Origin: Actinoalloteichus caeruleus DSM 43889
Lineage (GTDB): Bacteria; Actinomycetota; Actinomycetes; Mycobacteriales; Pseudonocardiaceae
Assembly (NCBI RefSeq): GCF_000429185.2
Contig: NZ_AUBJ02000001.1
Location: forward strand, 372,001-436,000
Direction: 5' to 3'
Length of the DNA: 64,000 bases
The notes under the pieces are model-generated. The model had not been told where the DNA came from. It saw nothing but the letters and a program-made list of their open reading frames with translations, and made no database searches. Numbering within the stretch: position 1 is the first letter of the stretch; the number at the start of each line of letters is the position of its first letter. The position numbers and the translations under genes were made by a program. Below are positions 1 through 8,923 of the stretch, one piece after another.

Positions 1-178
1 CGGGCGGGGGCCCGTAGGGGCCCTGCGGCCCCGGCTGGCCCTGCGGAGGCATACCGCCCTGGGGCCAGCCGCCCTGCTGCCCTGGCTGGCCCTGGGGCGG
101 CATACCGCCGGGGGGCGGCTGCTGGCCCCAGCCGGGCTGCCCGCCGTAGGGGTCGGGCTGGTTGGGCGGGACGGACAT
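1..178 (-). CDS. Pro/Gly/Gln-rich N-terminus of a membrane or secreted protein (partial)
   Basis: The minus strand from ATG at 178 encodes about 59 residues made almost only of Pro, Gly, Gln, Tyr and Trp, with near-repeats of [10 protein letters not shown], and runs out of the window at base 1. A good ribosome binding site (AAGGAG, 5 nt before the ATG) supports the start. In actinomycetes such low-complexity cytoplasmic N-termini usually precede transmembrane segments (RDD, DUF4190 or DUF4333 families). The informative part is outside the window, so the family cannot be named. It is divergent from mpa. Confidence 0.6.
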   Translation of the reverse strand, partial: MSVPPNQPDPYGGQPGWGQQPPPGGMPPQGQPGQQGGWPQGGMPPQGQPGPQGPYGPPP

Positions 179-458
179 GGTTACTCCTTGCGACACTGGA
201 CCACTGGGGGCGACGGGCGGCCGAGCCGCCGCGTCGGCGGGGTGCGACGTCCCAGGGCGATCCGAAGTCCACCGGATCGGAGGAAGAACGTGCGCAGCAC
301 GCTACCCGCCAGCGATCGACCTCGGGGTGGGAACGGGAGAACTCGTCCCCGGGGTGGCGGAGAGTGACGCAAGGGACACCCGCCCGGTCCGTGGATCATT
401 ACCAACCGGGCTGATCGCCGGTACCGTGGACTCCACCAGTACGGGAGGAGGTGCCGAG

Positions 459-2255
459 ATGGACCATGACCGTCCCGGCAGCCAGCCTGAGCCAGGCGGC
501 ACACGGCAGACCGACGGTGAAGATGTCGAGTTGACGGCGCAGATCCGATTCCTGGAAGACGAGGTGGCGCTGCTGCGCCGCAAACTGACCGAGTCACCTC
601 GCCACAACCAGTTGTTGGAGCAGCGGCTGGCCGAGGCGTCCAACCGCATCAACCAGTTGACCGAACGCAACGCCAAGCTGGTGGACACCCTGAAGGAGGC
701 CCGAGGGCAGCTGCTCGCCCTCCGTGAGGAGGTCGACCGGCTGGCGCAGCCGCCGAGCGGCTACGGAGTGTTCCTCCGGGCCTACGAGGACGGCACCGTC
801 GACGTCTTCACCGCGAGCCGCCGGATGCGCGTGGCGGTCTCACCGGCGGTGGAGGCCGCCGAACTCAGCCTGGGGCAGACCGTCCGGCTGAACGAGGCCC
901 TCACCGTGGTGGAAGCCGGTGAGTTCGAACGCACCGGTGAGCTCTGCACCCTCCGCGAGGTCCTGGTGGAGGAGCAGGAGGGGCTGCCCCGACGGGCTCT
1001 CGTCGTCGGGCACACCGACGAGGAACGGGTGGTCTGGCTTTCCACCCCGCTGGCCGAGTCGAAGCTCAAGTCCGGTGACTCCCTGCTGGTGGACGGCAAG
1101 GCGGGTTACGCCTACGAGCGCGTTCCCAAGGCCGAGGTGGAGGACCTCGTCCTGGAGGAGGTCCCCGACGTCCGCTACGAGGACATCGGCGGTCTGGGAC
1201 GTCAGATCGAGCAGATCCGCGATGCCGTCGAGCTGCCGTTCCTGCACGCCGGCCTCTTCCACGAGTACGAACTGCGCCCCCCGAAGGGCGTCCTGCTGTA
1301 CGGACCTCCCGGGTGCGGGAAGACCCTGATCGCGAAGGCCGTCGCCAACTCGCTCGCCAAGCAGGTCGTGGTGGCGCAGGGCGGGGAGGCCGGGCAGGCG
1401 AAGTCCTACTTCCTCAACATCAAGGGGCCCGAGCTCCTCAACAAGTTCGTGGGGGAGACGGAGCGCCACATCCGGCTGATCTTCCAACGCGCCAGGGAGA
1501 AGGCGTCCGAGGGCACCCCCGTGATCGTCTTCTTCGACGAGATGGACTCGATCTTCCGCACCAGGGGGAGCGGGGTCTCCTCGGATGTCGAGACGACCAT
1601 CGTGCCGCAGCTGCTGAGCGAGATCGACGGGGTCGAGGGACTGGAGAACGTGATCGTGATCGGTGCCTCCAACCGGGAGGACATGATCGATCCCGCCATC
1701 CTGCGGCCCGGGCGGTTGGATGTGAAGATCAAGATCGAGCGGCCCGACGCCGAGGCGGCGCAGGACATCTTCTCCAAGTACCTGACGCCGAGCCTGCCCA
1801 TCCACGCCGACGACCTCGCCGAGTTCCAGGGGGACAAGGCGGCGTGCATCGACGCCATGATCCAGCACACCGTGGAGCGCATGTACGCGGAGAGCGACGA
1901 GAACCGCTTCCTCGAGGTCACCTACGCCAACGGTGACAAGGAGGTCCTCTACTTCCGCGACTTCAACTCGGGAGCGATGATCCAGAACATCGTCGACCGG
2001 TCGAAGAAGGCGGCCATCAAGTCCGTGCTGGAGACCAAGCAGCCCGGGCTCCGCGTCCAGCACCTGTTGGACGCGATCGTCGACGAGTTCGCCGAGAACG
2101 AGGACCTGCCCAACACCACCAACCCGGACGACTGGGCACGCATCTCGGGCAAGAAGGGTGAGCGCATCGTCTACATCCGCACGCTGGTGACCGGGAAGAA
2201 CCAGGACGCCGGCCGGGCGATCGACACCGCGACCAACACCGGTCAGTACCTCTGA
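459..2255 (+). CDS. mpa: Proteasome-associated AAA+ ATPase Mpa/ARC
   Basis: Hexameric ATPase that recognises pupylated proteins, unfolds them and threads them into the 20S proteasome in the cytoplasm. The 598-residue protein has an N-terminal coiled coil (about residues 22-95, the Pup-binding part), an OB-fold region, then an AAA+ domain with Walker A GPPGCGKT (about 282-289) and Walker [10 protein letters not shown] (about 354-362). It ends in GQYL, the penultimate-Tyr tail that docks on the proteasome alpha ring. The frame stays open upstream to 162, but ATG 459 follows a GGGAGGAG ribosome binding site and matches the family N-terminus. Unlike the common order, dop does not follow directly: three unrelated genes lie between. 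Confidence 0.97.
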   Translation: MDHDRPGSQPEPGGTRQTDGEDVELTAQIRFLEDEVALLRRKLTESPRHNQLLEQRLAEASNRINQLTERNAKLVDTLKEARGQLLALREEVDRLAQPPSGYGVFLRAYEDGTVDVFTASRRMRVAVSPAVEAAELSLGQTVRLNEALTVVEAGEFERTGELCTLREVLVEEQEGLPRRALVVGHTDEERVVWLSTPLAESKLKSGDSLLVDGKAGYAYERVPKAEVEDLVLEEVPDVRYEDIGGLGRQIEQIRDAVELPFLHAGLFHEYELRPPKGVLLYGPPGCGKTLIAKAVANSLAKQVVVAQGGEAGQAKSYFLNIKGPELLNKFVGETERHIRLIFQRAREKASEGTPVIVFFDEMDSIFRTRGSGVSSDVETTIVPQLLSEIDGVEGLENVIVIGASNREDMIDPAILRPGRLDVKIKIERPDAEAAQDIFSKYLTPSLPIHADDLAEFQGDKAACIDAMIQHTVERMYAESDENRFLEVTYANGDKEVLYFRDFNSGAMIQNIVDRSKKAAIKSVLETKQPGLRVQHLLDAIVDEFAENEDLPNTTNPDDWARISGKKGERIVYIRTLVTGKNQDAGRAIDTATNTGQYL

Positions 2256-2283
2256 GGAACCGCCGGGGTCGAACGACCCGTGA

Positions 2284-2317
2284 CCTGGGGCCTCCGGCCG
2301 TCGCCGGGGGCCCCAGG
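2284..2317 (+). terminator. Hairpin terminator after mpa
   Basis: CCTGGGGCC (2284-2292) pairs perfectly with GGCCCCAGG (2309-2317), and the interior CCGGC/GCCGG extends the stem to about 15 bp with one wobble and a 4-nt loop. It lies 29 nt after the mpa stop. There is no U tract, which is usual in high-GC actinomycetes. Confidence 0.75.
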
Positions 2318-2804
2318 CGTTCGTCGGGAGCCCCGGGCGTTCGTCGGGGCCCGCCGAGGTGGTGGGAACGGTTCCTGGCGCCGCTGCCGGGTCCACACGA
2401 CGGGCGTCCACGGGCTCGGGGGAGGGGCCGGGGCGCCAAGGGCACCCACGGGCCGAGGGGGGCGAGCCCGCCGTCCCCCATGTCGGCGGGGACGGGAACA
2501 CCGCGCGTGGGGGACCGGTCCGCTGGTGGCCGCGCGCGTCCAGTCCCCGGCCGTGAGCACCAGCGGGGTCCACGGGGTGGTGCGCACCCGGGGTCCGACC
2601 GTGCGGAGCACCGTTGAGCCCGAGGGGCGGCGTCGGTGGCGTCTCCCGTGCCGGCGCTCCCGCCTTCTTGTTCTTGCCGAACGAAAATTTCCGGACCTGG
2701 TGAATGGTTGGCGTTGAATTCGGCAACCGCGAAAACCTTTCGCCCACGGTCGGCGGGATTGTTGGCGCCAACCCGCCAAAATCCGATAGTGCTCACCCAT
2801 AAGG

Positions 2805-2818
2805 GTGATCAACATCAC
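2805..2818. promoter_or_regulatory. CRP/GlxR-like box (GTGA-N6-TCAC)
   Basis: GTGATCAACATCAC matches the inner core of the actinobacterial CRP/GlxR consensus (TGTGA-N6-TCACA), although both outer bases differ. It lies in the AT-richer stretch about 270 bp upstream of the lipoprotein start. The motif is short, so chance occurrence is possible. Confidence 0.35.
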
Positions 2819-2822
2819 GGAT

Positions 2823-2892
2823 AGTGGAGGTGAATATGTTCCTCCACTGGCACCTTCTGTCAGGATGCGCCATTGATGCGGCCAAAGGGTGA
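2823..2892 (+). other. Inverted repeat overlapping an 18-codon ORF with a strong ribosome binding site
   Basis: AGTGGAGG (2823-2830) and CCTCCACT (2841-2848) form a perfect 8-bp dyad with a 10-nt loop. The left arm holds a GGAGGTG ribosome binding site for ATG 2836, and the ORF ends at 2892 (18 residues, beginning MFLHWHLLSG). The hairpin would hide the ribosome binding site and start, as in a leader-peptide or attenuation element. Codon third positions are not GC-biased, so the peptide itself may not be a conserved gene. Confidence 0.3.
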
Positions 2893-3084
2893 GGTCGGTC
2901 GTGACGCAATGCCGCAACGCGGTGCGGCGACGCAATCGTTCACCCATCCGTGGTTCCCAGCTGGTCACCGTCCGGCCGGCGGTGCGTTGCCTTCGCGACG
3001 GGACCCACGGTGGCACGGCCGTGGAACCCGCCCGGGGCGCCGGCCCCGGAGGGACACCGACCAACCCGTGAGGAGTCCACACCG

Positions 3085-3627
3085 ATGCCAGGTTCACCCA
3101 GGTCCGTCGTCATCCCGGCGGCCTCCGCCGGGCTGCTGCTGCTCACCCTGGCCGCCTGCGGACAGGAGGAACCGGTGGACGCGGGCAGTGGCCCGACCAC
3201 CAGAACCACCCTCGAAGCCGCGCAGGAGCGACTGGGCAACGCGGTCAGGAGCAGCTGCGAGAGCCAGCCCGGGGCCGTCCAGCAACTGATGGCGGACCCG
3301 AGCCCCAACTACAGCACCAACCGGGCGCAGGGGCCCACGTGCACGTGGTCAGCCGGTTCCCGGCAGCGCGTCGTCATCACCGCCGTGACCTCCGAGCCCT
3401 ACTCCCAGTGGCGTGCCACCAACGAGCTGCTGGTGGGGGAGGGGACCGGTTTCCAGGTCAGGGGGCACGACGCCACCTGGGCCCCGGGCAGTGGCGAGGA
3501 GGGAGGCTGCCTCGTCGTCGTCGACGTGGACGACACGGCGCTGACGATCCAGTTCGGGGGGGTCGAGGACGCCGACTGCGCGGGAGCGCGGAACCTGGCC
3601 GACCAGGTGCTCGGGAACCTGGACTGA
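3085..3627 (+). CDS. DUF3558-type secreted lipoprotein
   Basis: A 180-residue protein with a basic N-terminus, a hydrophobic stretch and a lipobox LAAC (Cys at about residue 28), so it is predicted to be lipidated on the outer face of the membrane. The mature part has the Cys/Trp pattern (CESQP, CTWS, GGCLV, DADCAG) of DUF3558 lipoproteins, which are common in Pseudonocardiaceae and of unknown function. ATG 3085 follows GAGGAGT and places the signal peptide correctly; the upstream in-frame extension to 2950 lacks these features. Assignment to DUF3558 is from memory of the family pattern. Confidence 0.75.
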   Translation: MPGSPRSVVIPAASAGLLLLTLAACGQEEPVDAGSGPTTRTTLEAAQERLGNAVRSSCESQPGAVQQLMADPSPNYSTNRAQGPTCTWSAGSRQRVVITAVTSEPYSQWRATNELLVGEGTGFQVRGHDATWAPGSGEEGGCLVVVDVDDTALTIQFGGVEDADCAGARNLADQVLGNLD

Positions 3628-3659
3628 TGCCGTCGCCAGCCCCACTCCGATCCCCCCGG

Positions 3660-3665
3660 TAATGT
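3660..3665 (+). promoter_or_regulatory. -10 element of a leaderless promoter (aldo/keto reductase)
   Basis: TAATGT lies 7 nt before ATG 3673, so transcription would begin at or next to the start codon; there is no ribosome binding site. Confidence 0.55.
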
Positions 3666-3672
3666 CACCCGG

Positions 3673-4638
3673 ATGGATAAGTCCCAACCGGTCGACGATG
3701 CCGGGATCCGGAGGCTTGGCCTCGGGCTCGCGGCGCTGGGTCGACCGGCCTACATCAACCAAGGGGGAGCGGACGCCCTGCCGGCGGAGCGCACGGTGGA
3801 GGCGATGCGGCGGAACTGCCACGACGTGCTGGACGCCGCGTACGCGGCTGGCGTCCGGTGGGTTGACACGGCCCGCTCCTACGGCCTCGCGGAGGACTTC
3901 CTCGCGGACTGGCTCGCGGACCGGGGGCACCGTGACCTGACGGTGTCCAGCAAGTGGGGGTACACCTACGTGGGCGAGTGGCGTGTCGACGCCGAGGTCC
4001 ACGAGGTGAAGGAGCACAGCGCCGAGCGGTTCGACGAGCAGTCGCGGGAAAGCCGCGACCGGCTCGGGGATGCGCTGGGCGTCTACCAGGTGCATTCGCT
4101 GACGCCCGACAGCCCGCTGTTCGACGACCGGGCACTGCTGGGGCGGCTGGCCGAGCTGGCCGGAGGTGGTACCCGGATCGGGTTCTCCACCTCCGGCCCA
4201 CGCCAGTCGGAGACCATCGAGCGCGCGGTGGAGCTGGAGGTCGACGGCGAGCGGCTGTTCGCGACGGTGCAGTCCACCTGGAACCTGCTGGAGCCCTCGG
4301 TCGGTCCGGCGTTGGCCGCGGCCTCGGAGGCGGGCCTGCGGGTGCTGGTCAAGGAGCCGCTGGCCAACGGGCGGCTGGTCGTCGACGCGCCTGACCTGAT
4401 CCGCGTCGGAGCCGAACGAGCCGGAGTGGGCCCGGACGCCGTCGCGATCGCGGCGGCGCTGGCGCAGCCGTGGGCGGACACCGTCCTGCTCGGGCCGGCC
4501 AACGTCGAGCAGCTCAGGCGGAACCTGCTCGCTGTCGGCGTCCCGTTGCTCCCCGCCGAGAGGTCGGCGATGGTCGCGACCCTGGCCGAGCCAGCCGAGC
4601 GGTACTGGCGACGCCGGTCCGCGTTGCCCTGGCACTGA
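3673..4638 (+). CDS. Aldo/keto reductase family oxidoreductase
   Basis: A 321-residue (beta/alpha)8 NAD(P)H-dependent reductase of carbonyl compounds. The catalytic tetrad is visible: Asp and Tyr in VDTARSYG (about residues 57-64), Lys in SSKWGY and His in YQVHSL. The C-terminal part carries the cofactor-binding GPANVEQL segment. The length is normal for the family. It is transcribed away from mpa and converges with the Nudix gene, with only 6 bp between the stops. The substrate cannot be told from the sequence. Confidence 0.88.
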   Translation: MDKSQPVDDAGIRRLGLGLAALGRPAYINQGGADALPAERTVEAMRRNCHDVLDAAYAAGVRWVDTARSYGLAEDFLADWLADRGHRDLTVSSKWGYTYVGEWRVDAEVHEVKEHSAERFDEQSRESRDRLGDALGVYQVHSLTPDSPLFDDRALLGRLAELAGGGTRIGFSTSGPRQSETIERAVELEVDGERLFATVQSTWNLLEPSVGPALAAASEAGLRVLVKEPLANGRLVVDAPDLIRVGAERAGVGPDAVAIAAALAQPWADTVLLGPANVEQLRRNLLAVGVPLLPAERSAMVATLAEPAERYWRRRSALPWH

Positions 4639-4644
4639 CCTCCC

Positions 4645-5187
4645 TCACGTCCCCAGACCACCCGCGGCGGAGCGTCGGAACCACTCCCGAACCAGCAGCC
4701 GGCTGTCCGGCACCAGGGGCCATCCGGGGTCGACGCTCCGCCGCCGCAACTCCTCCAACGGCATCCACCAGCCCGACGCGATCTCCTCGGGCTGGTGCCG
4801 CACCTCACCGCCCCACCGCGCCTCGAAGAGGTGGGTGCGCACCCGGAGCCCCGGCCCCTCGTAGGAACCGACGAGGACGGGCCGCAGCGGCACTCCGACC
4901 ACCCCCAACTCCTCCGCGAGTTCACGGCGCGCGCAGTCGGCGGGGTCCTCGCCCGCGTCCACCACGCCCCCGGCGAAGCAGTCCAGCCCTCCGGGGAAGA
5001 TGTCCTTGGTGTCGGTGCGCCGGTGTACGTATGCCTGGTCGCCGCCGGGCGAGAGCAGCAGGACCGCCCCACACCCGTGCCACAGGTTCTCCGCCCTGAC
5101 CCGCCTCCTGGGGGCGCTGCCCACGACCGTGCCGTCGGCGTCGTAGACGGCGACCAGTTCGTCTCCCCGGGAGACCGGTTCACCCAT
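4645..5187 (-). CDS. Nudix hydrolase
   Basis: A 180-residue Nudix protein that hydrolyses a nucleoside diphosphate linked to another moiety. The Nudix box (GX5EX7REUXEEXGU) is complete: it starts GGVVDAGED and ends RRELAEELGV at about residues 87-110. The frame is open to 5289, but ATG 5187 matches typical family N-termini and sits 6 nt after GAGGCT, a possible -10 element of a leaderless promoter. Two symmetrical operator-like palindromes lie 38-78 bp upstream. It is divergent from dop. The substrate is unknown; domain layout resembles YfcD/IDI-like Nudix proteins. Confidence 0.88.
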   Translation of the reverse strand: MGEPVSRGDELVAVYDADGTVVGSAPRRRVRAENLWHGCGAVLLLSPGGDQAYVHRRTDTKDIFPGGLDCFAGGVVDAGEDPADCARRELAEELGVVGVPLRPVLVGSYEGPGLRVRTHLFEARWGGEVRHQPEEIASGWWMPLEELRRRSVDPGWPLVPDSRLLVREWFRRSAAGGLGT

Positions 5188-5224
5188 ATCCCCAGCCTCG
5201 CACGACGACACCACCGGGCCGAGC

Positions 5225-5265
5225 ACCACCACAGCTGTGGTGGTATTCCACCACCCATGTGGTGG
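5225..5265. promoter_or_regulatory. Tandem ACCAC-N4-GTGGT operators between Nudix gene and dop
   Basis: The first site (5225-5244) is a perfect 20-bp palindrome centred on AGCT. The second (5248-5265) is CCACCAC-N4-GTGGTGG. Their centres are 22 bp apart, about two helical turns, so two dimers could bind on one DNA face. The pair lies just upstream of the Nudix start and over 110 bp from the dop start, so regulation of the Nudix gene is more likely. The regulator is not known. Confidence 0.5.
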
Positions 5266-5375
5266 TTCGGCTGGTCGGAGCGGATCCACCCGACGAGGCG
5301 AGGACGGAGAGTGTCCGTCCGGTCACTCTTTCAAGTGTCGCGCTCATGATCAAGCCGAGAAAGGTCCCGAAGCCG

Positions 5376-5381
5376 TAGGCT
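5376..5381 (+). promoter_or_regulatory. -10 element of leaderless dop promoter
   Basis: TAGGCT is 7 nt before the dop ATG (5389), with no ribosome binding site between them. Confidence 0.55.
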
Positions 5382-5388
5382 GAAACCC

Positions 5389-6888
5389 ATGCGGCGGATC
5401 ATGGGAACCGAAGTCGAATACGGGATCACGGTGCCGGGTGAGAGCACCGCCAACCCCGTTCTCACTTCCACCCAGGTGGTGCTGGCCTACGCGGCGGCCG
5501 CCGACATCCCCCGGTCCCGCCGAGCGCGGTGGGACTACGAGGTGGAGTCCCCGCTGCGGGACGCCCGTGGCTTCGACCTGGGAGGGCCGAGCCTGCCCGC
5601 CACCGACCACGAGGGCGACGACCTCGGCGCGGCCAACGTCATCCTCACCAACGGCGCGCGGCTCTACGTCGACCACGCCCACCCCGAGTACTCCACGCCG
5701 GAGGTCACCAACGCCAGGGACGCGGTGATCTGGGACAAGGCGGGGGAGCGGGTGATGGAGGAGGCGGCCATGCGGGCCGCCACCGTTCCGGGACAACCGC
5801 ACATCCAGCTGTACAAGAACAACATCGACAACAAGGGCGCCAGCTACGGCAGCCACGAGAACTACCTGATGGCGCGCGGCACGCCCTTCACCTCGGTGAT
5901 CTCCGGCCTGATCCCCTTCTTCGCCTCCCGCCAGGTGGTGTGCGGGTCGGGGCGGGTCGGGCTGGGCGCGTCCGGCGACGGCGCGGGGTTCCAGCTGTCC
6001 CAGCGGGCCGACTACATCGAGGTCGAGGTCGGGCTGGAGACCACCCTCAAGCGGGGCATCATCAACACCCGCGACGAGCCCCACGCCGACGCCGACAAGT
6101 ACCGGCGCCTGCACGTGATCATCGGTGACGCGAACCTGGCCGAGTACTCCACCTACCTGAAGCTGGGCAGCACGGCACTGGTCCTGGACATGATCGAATC
6201 TGGCCACCGCTTCGACGACCTGCGGCTCGGCGACCCGGTGCGGGCCGTGCACACCATCAGCCACGACCCCTCGCTCCGCGCGACCGTCCCGCTCGCCAAC
6301 GGGCGGCGTTTCACCGGGCTCGACCTCCAGTGGGCGTACCACGAACGCGCCGTCCGGCACGCCGAGTCCGAGGGCGTCGACCAGGAGTCCGCCCACGTCC
6401 TCCAGACCTGGGGCGAGGTGCTGAACAGGCTCAGCCGGGACCCGGCGGAGTGCGCGGACATGCTCGACTGGCCGGCGAAGCTCCGGCTGTTGGAGGGGTA
6501 CCGCGCCCGGGACAACCTCGGGTGGGCGTCCTCCCGCCTGCACATGATCGACCTCCAGTACTCCGACGTCCGGCTGTCCAAGGGGCTCTACAACCGGCTG
6601 GTCGCGCGGGGCTCGATGCGGCGGCTCGTCGACGAGGAGGAGGTGCGGGCGGCGATCACGCTGCCCCCGGAGGACACCAGGGCCTACTTCCGCGGCCAGT
6701 GCATGGAGCGGTACCCGGCCCAGATCTCGGCGGCCTCCTGGGACTCGGTGATCTTCGACCTCGGCAGGGAGTCCCTGGTGCGCATCCCCACCCTGGAGCC
6801 GCTGCGAGGGACGAAAGCCCACGTCGGCCACCTGCTTGAGGCCTCGTCCAGCGCTGAGGAACTCGTCGACTCGCTGACCCGGAGGTAG
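5389..6888 (+). CDS. dop: Pup deamidase/depupylase Dop
   Basis: A 499-residue carboxylate-amine-ligase-fold enzyme that deamidates the C-terminal Gln of Pup to Glu and removes Pup from substrates. The N-terminus [13 protein letters not shown] carries the glutamate-binding and metal residues of the nucleotide site, and the Dop-specific loop is present between about residues 45 and 80, distinguishing it from PafA at 11308-12666. Length is normal. It heads the dop-pup-prcB-prcA series and lies 96 bp before pup. The need for Dop is confirmed by the Gln end of Pup. Confidence 0.96.
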   Translation: MRRIMGTEVEYGITVPGESTANPVLTSTQVVLAYAAAADIPRSRRARWDYEVESPLRDARGFDLGGPSLPATDHEGDDLGAANVILTNGARLYVDHAHPEYSTPEVTNARDAVIWDKAGERVMEEAAMRAATVPGQPHIQLYKNNIDNKGASYGSHENYLMARGTPFTSVISGLIPFFASRQVVCGSGRVGLGASGDGAGFQLSQRADYIEVEVGLETTLKRGIINTRDEPHADADKYRRLHVIIGDANLAEYSTYLKLGSTALVLDMIESGHRFDDLRLGDPVRAVHTISHDPSLRATVPLANGRRFTGLDLQWAYHERAVRHAESEGVDQESAHVLQTWGEVLNRLSRDPAECADMLDWPAKLRLLEGYRARDNLGWASSRLHMIDLQYSDVRLSKGLYNRLVARGSMRRLVDEEEVRAAITLPPEDTRAYFRGQCMERYPAQISAASWDSVIFDLGRESLVRIPTLEPLRGTKAHVGHLLEASSSAEELVDSLTRR

Positions 6889-6942
6889 CGGGACCACCCC
6901 GGTCGGCCGCTCGGCGGGACGACGGACGCCCCGCCAACTGGG

Positions 6943-6948
6943 TAATCT
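6943..6948 (+). promoter_or_regulatory. Possible -10 element of a pup promoter
   Basis: TAATCT lies 36 nt before the pup start in the dop-pup gap, giving a short leader that contains the GGGAGGA ribosome binding site. No good -35 is visible, so pup may also be read from dop. Confidence 0.4.
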
Positions 6949-6984
6949 TGGGACACGGGCAACGCCCTGACATCGGGAGGACTG

Positions 6985-7179
6985 ATGGCACAGGAACACG
7001 CGCAGAAGCACGGCGGTGGCGACGGGGACGACGAGGCCCAGGAAGCCACGACCGCGGGCCAGGAGCGGCGCGAACAGCTTGGCGAGGACGTCGACACCAT
7101 CCTGGACGAGATCGACGACGTCCTGGAGGAGAACGCCGAGGACTTCGTGCGAGCCTACGTCCAGAAGGGCGGCCAGTAG
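6985..7179 (+). CDS. pup: Prokaryotic ubiquitin-like protein Pup
   Basis: A 64-residue, intrinsically disordered protein that PafA attaches to lysines as a degradation tag. The N-terminal half is acidic, Gln- and Gly-rich; the C-terminal half holds the helix that pairs with the Mpa coiled coil (IDDVLEENAEDFVRAYVQKGGQ region) and ends GGQ. The terminal Gln means Dop deamidation is required. ATG 6985 follows GGGAGGA. prcB starts 54 nt after its stop. Confidence 0.97.
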   Translation: MAQEHAQKHGGGDGDDEAQEATTAGQERREQLGEDVDTILDEIDDVLEENAEDFVRAYVQKGGQ

Positions 7180-7233
7180 GCCGTCGGCACCGCCCGCCGT
7201 ACCCGTCACGCCGACCCAGGAGTACACCGCCTC

Positions 7234-8082
7234 ATGGAGAACCCGACAGCCCGCGCCCATTCGGGCGCGGCCCTGCCGAACGCCTACTTCGCTCCCGGAT
7301 CATCCTTCGTCGACTTCGTGCGGGCGGCCGCGCCCGAACTGCTGCCCGGAAACCGGGCGATGCCAGAAGGGCAGGTCGGGCACCCGCCGCACGGCACGAC
7401 CGTGGTGGCGTTGAAGTACCGGGGCGGAGTGCTGCTGGCGGGTGACCGGCGGGCCACCGCGGGCAACCTCATCGTGCAACGGGACATCGAGAAGGTCTTC
7501 ACCGCGGACGCCTACTCCGCGGTGGCCATCGCGGGGACGGCCGGCATCGCGCTGGAACTCGTCCGCCTGTTCACGGTGGAGCTCCAGCACTACGAGAAGA
7601 TCCACGGGGTGTCGCTCTCGTTGGAGGGCAAGGCCAACCAGCTGTCGAACATGATCCGTGGCAACCTCGAGCTGGCGATGGCCGGACTGGCCGTCGTACC
7701 GCTGTTCGTCGGGATCGACGTCGACTCGAACGGGACGGAGTGGCCCGGCCGGATCTTCAACTACGACGTGACCGGGGGCCGCTACGAGGAGCACGGCTCC
7801 TACCACGCCGTCGGTTCGGGCTCCCTGTTCGCCAAGTCGGCGCTGAAGAAGCGCCACGAGCGGGACGTGGACGAGGACACCGCGATCCGCAACGCCGTGG
7901 AGGCGCTGTACGACGCGGCGGACGACGACACAGCCACCGGCCACCCGGACCTCGCGAGGAAGATCTACCCGGTCATCGTCACCATCACCCCGGAGCACGG
8001 CGCGGTCCGGCTGACCGACGAGCGGGCCGCCTCGGTGGCGGAGTCCGTCGTCGCCGGTCGCCGGGACAACCCGGGCGGCTGA
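7234..8082 (+). CDS. prcB: 20S proteasome beta subunit PrcB
   Basis: Catalytic subunit of the 20S core. The 282-residue precursor carries a propeptide of about 54 residues that ends HG before Thr55, the autoprocessed N-terminal nucleophile (HG/TTVVALKY). The mature chain has the Ntn-hydrolase signature GDRRATAGN and the catalytic Lys region. The spacing with pup (54 bp) and prcA (58 bp) fits one operon. Confidence 0.96.
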   Translation: MENPTARAHSGAALPNAYFAPGSSFVDFVRAAAPELLPGNRAMPEGQVGHPPHGTTVVALKYRGGVLLAGDRRATAGNLIVQRDIEKVFTADAYSAVAIAGTAGIALELVRLFTVELQHYEKIHGVSLSLEGKANQLSNMIRGNLELAMAGLAVVPLFVGIDVDSNGTEWPGRIFNYDVTGGRYEEHGSYHAVGSGSLFAKSALKKRHERDVDEDTAIRNAVEALYDAADDDTATGHPDLARKIYPVIVTITPEHGAVRLTDERAASVAESVVAGRRDNPGG

Positions 8083-8140
8083 GCCCGGCGAACGACGACC
8101 CAGCCCAGCCAGACCCTCTCATCCCGCCGGGAGCTCCCAC

Positions 8141-8899
8141 GTGACTCTGCCCTTCTACACCTCGCCAGAACAGCTGATGCGCGAGCGCTCCGACCTGGCC
8201 CGCAAGGGCATCGCCAGGGGCAGGAGCGTCGTCGTCCTCACCTACTCCGACGGGGTGCTCTTCGTCGCGGACAACCCGTCCAACACGCTGCACAAGGTCT
8301 CGGAGATCTACGACCGGATCGGGTTCGCCGCCGTCGGCCGCTACCCGGAGTTCGACAGCCTCCGGGTCGCCGGCATCCGGCACGCGGACCTCACCGGGTA
8401 CGCCTACGACCGGAAGGACGTCTCGGGTCAGACGCTGGCCAACGTCTACGCGAAGGCGCTCGACGCCGTCTTCACGGAGCGGGTGAAGCCCTACGAGGTC
8501 GAGGTCTGCGTCGCCGAGGTCGGCTCCTCGCAGGAGAACGACAAGATGTTCCGCCTGTCCTACGACGGGTCGATCGACGACGAGTCCCGCTTCGTGGTGA
8601 TGGGCGGCCAGGCCGACACCATCCGGGGTGTCCTCCGGGAGGACTACCAGGAGGGTCTGGAGCTGGCCGCTGCCCTGCGGCTGGCCGTACGGGCCCTCGG
8701 CGCCGAGGTCGGGACGGGCTCGGGGAGCGGGGGCGCCGCGGCGCCGAAGCGCGAGATCTCCGTCAACCAGCTGGAGGTGGCGGTGCTGGAGCGGTTCCGA
8801 CCGAACCGGGCCTTCCGGCGGATCCCCACCGCCACCCTGGCGACGCTGGTCGAGGAACGGTCGAGCGAGGACGCGCCGGACGGTCCCGCCGCCGAGTAG
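8141..8899 (+). CDS. prcA: 20S proteasome alpha subunit PrcA
   Basis: Outer-ring subunit (252 residues) that forms the gated entry pore and the pockets binding the Mpa C-terminal tail. The N-terminal gate helix (YTSPEQLMRERSDLARKGIARG) and the alpha-type core are present and, as expected, there is no N-terminal catalytic Thr. The start is GTG 8141. It is the last gene of the dop-pup-prcBA run; the next gene is on the other strand and converges. Confidence 0.96.
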   Translation: MTLPFYTSPEQLMRERSDLARKGIARGRSVVVLTYSDGVLFVADNPSNTLHKVSEIYDRIGFAAVGRYPEFDSLRVAGIRHADLTGYAYDRKDVSGQTLANVYAKALDAVFTERVKPYEVEVCVAEVGSSQENDKMFRLSYDGSIDDESRFVVMGGQADTIRGVLREDYQEGLELAAALRLAVRALGAEVGTGSGSGGAAAPKREISVNQLEVAVLERFRPNRAFRRIPTATLATLVEERSSEDAPDGPAAE

Positions 8900-8923
8900 C
8901 GGCGCCCGAGGTTCGACGCCCGA

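Larger units (their letters stand above)
2318..3084. other. Gene-free region of about 770 bp before the lipoprotein gene
   Basis: No reading frame here looks coding. The first half is GC-rich and contains a short imperfect direct repeat (around 2310-2355, GGCGTTCGTCGGG twice). From about 2660 to 2900 the base composition becomes distinctly richer in A and T and several dyads cluster: GGCGGG...CCCGCC around a palindromic TTGGCGCCAA (2752-2777), a CRP-like box (2805-2818) and an inverted repeat around a small ORF (2823-2848). This looks like the promoter and 5' leader of the lipoprotein gene. Confidence 0.5.

Noticed and set aside
840-2771. Long minus-strand frame of 643 codons opposite mpa
   Set aside because: Shadow of mpa: the sense frame has full AAA+ motifs, and the antisense product is Val/Leu/Gly/Asp-rich without any domain. 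The same applies to 5350-7260, 11251-12768, 54409-57171, 58930-61293 and 61031-62941 on the minus strand.
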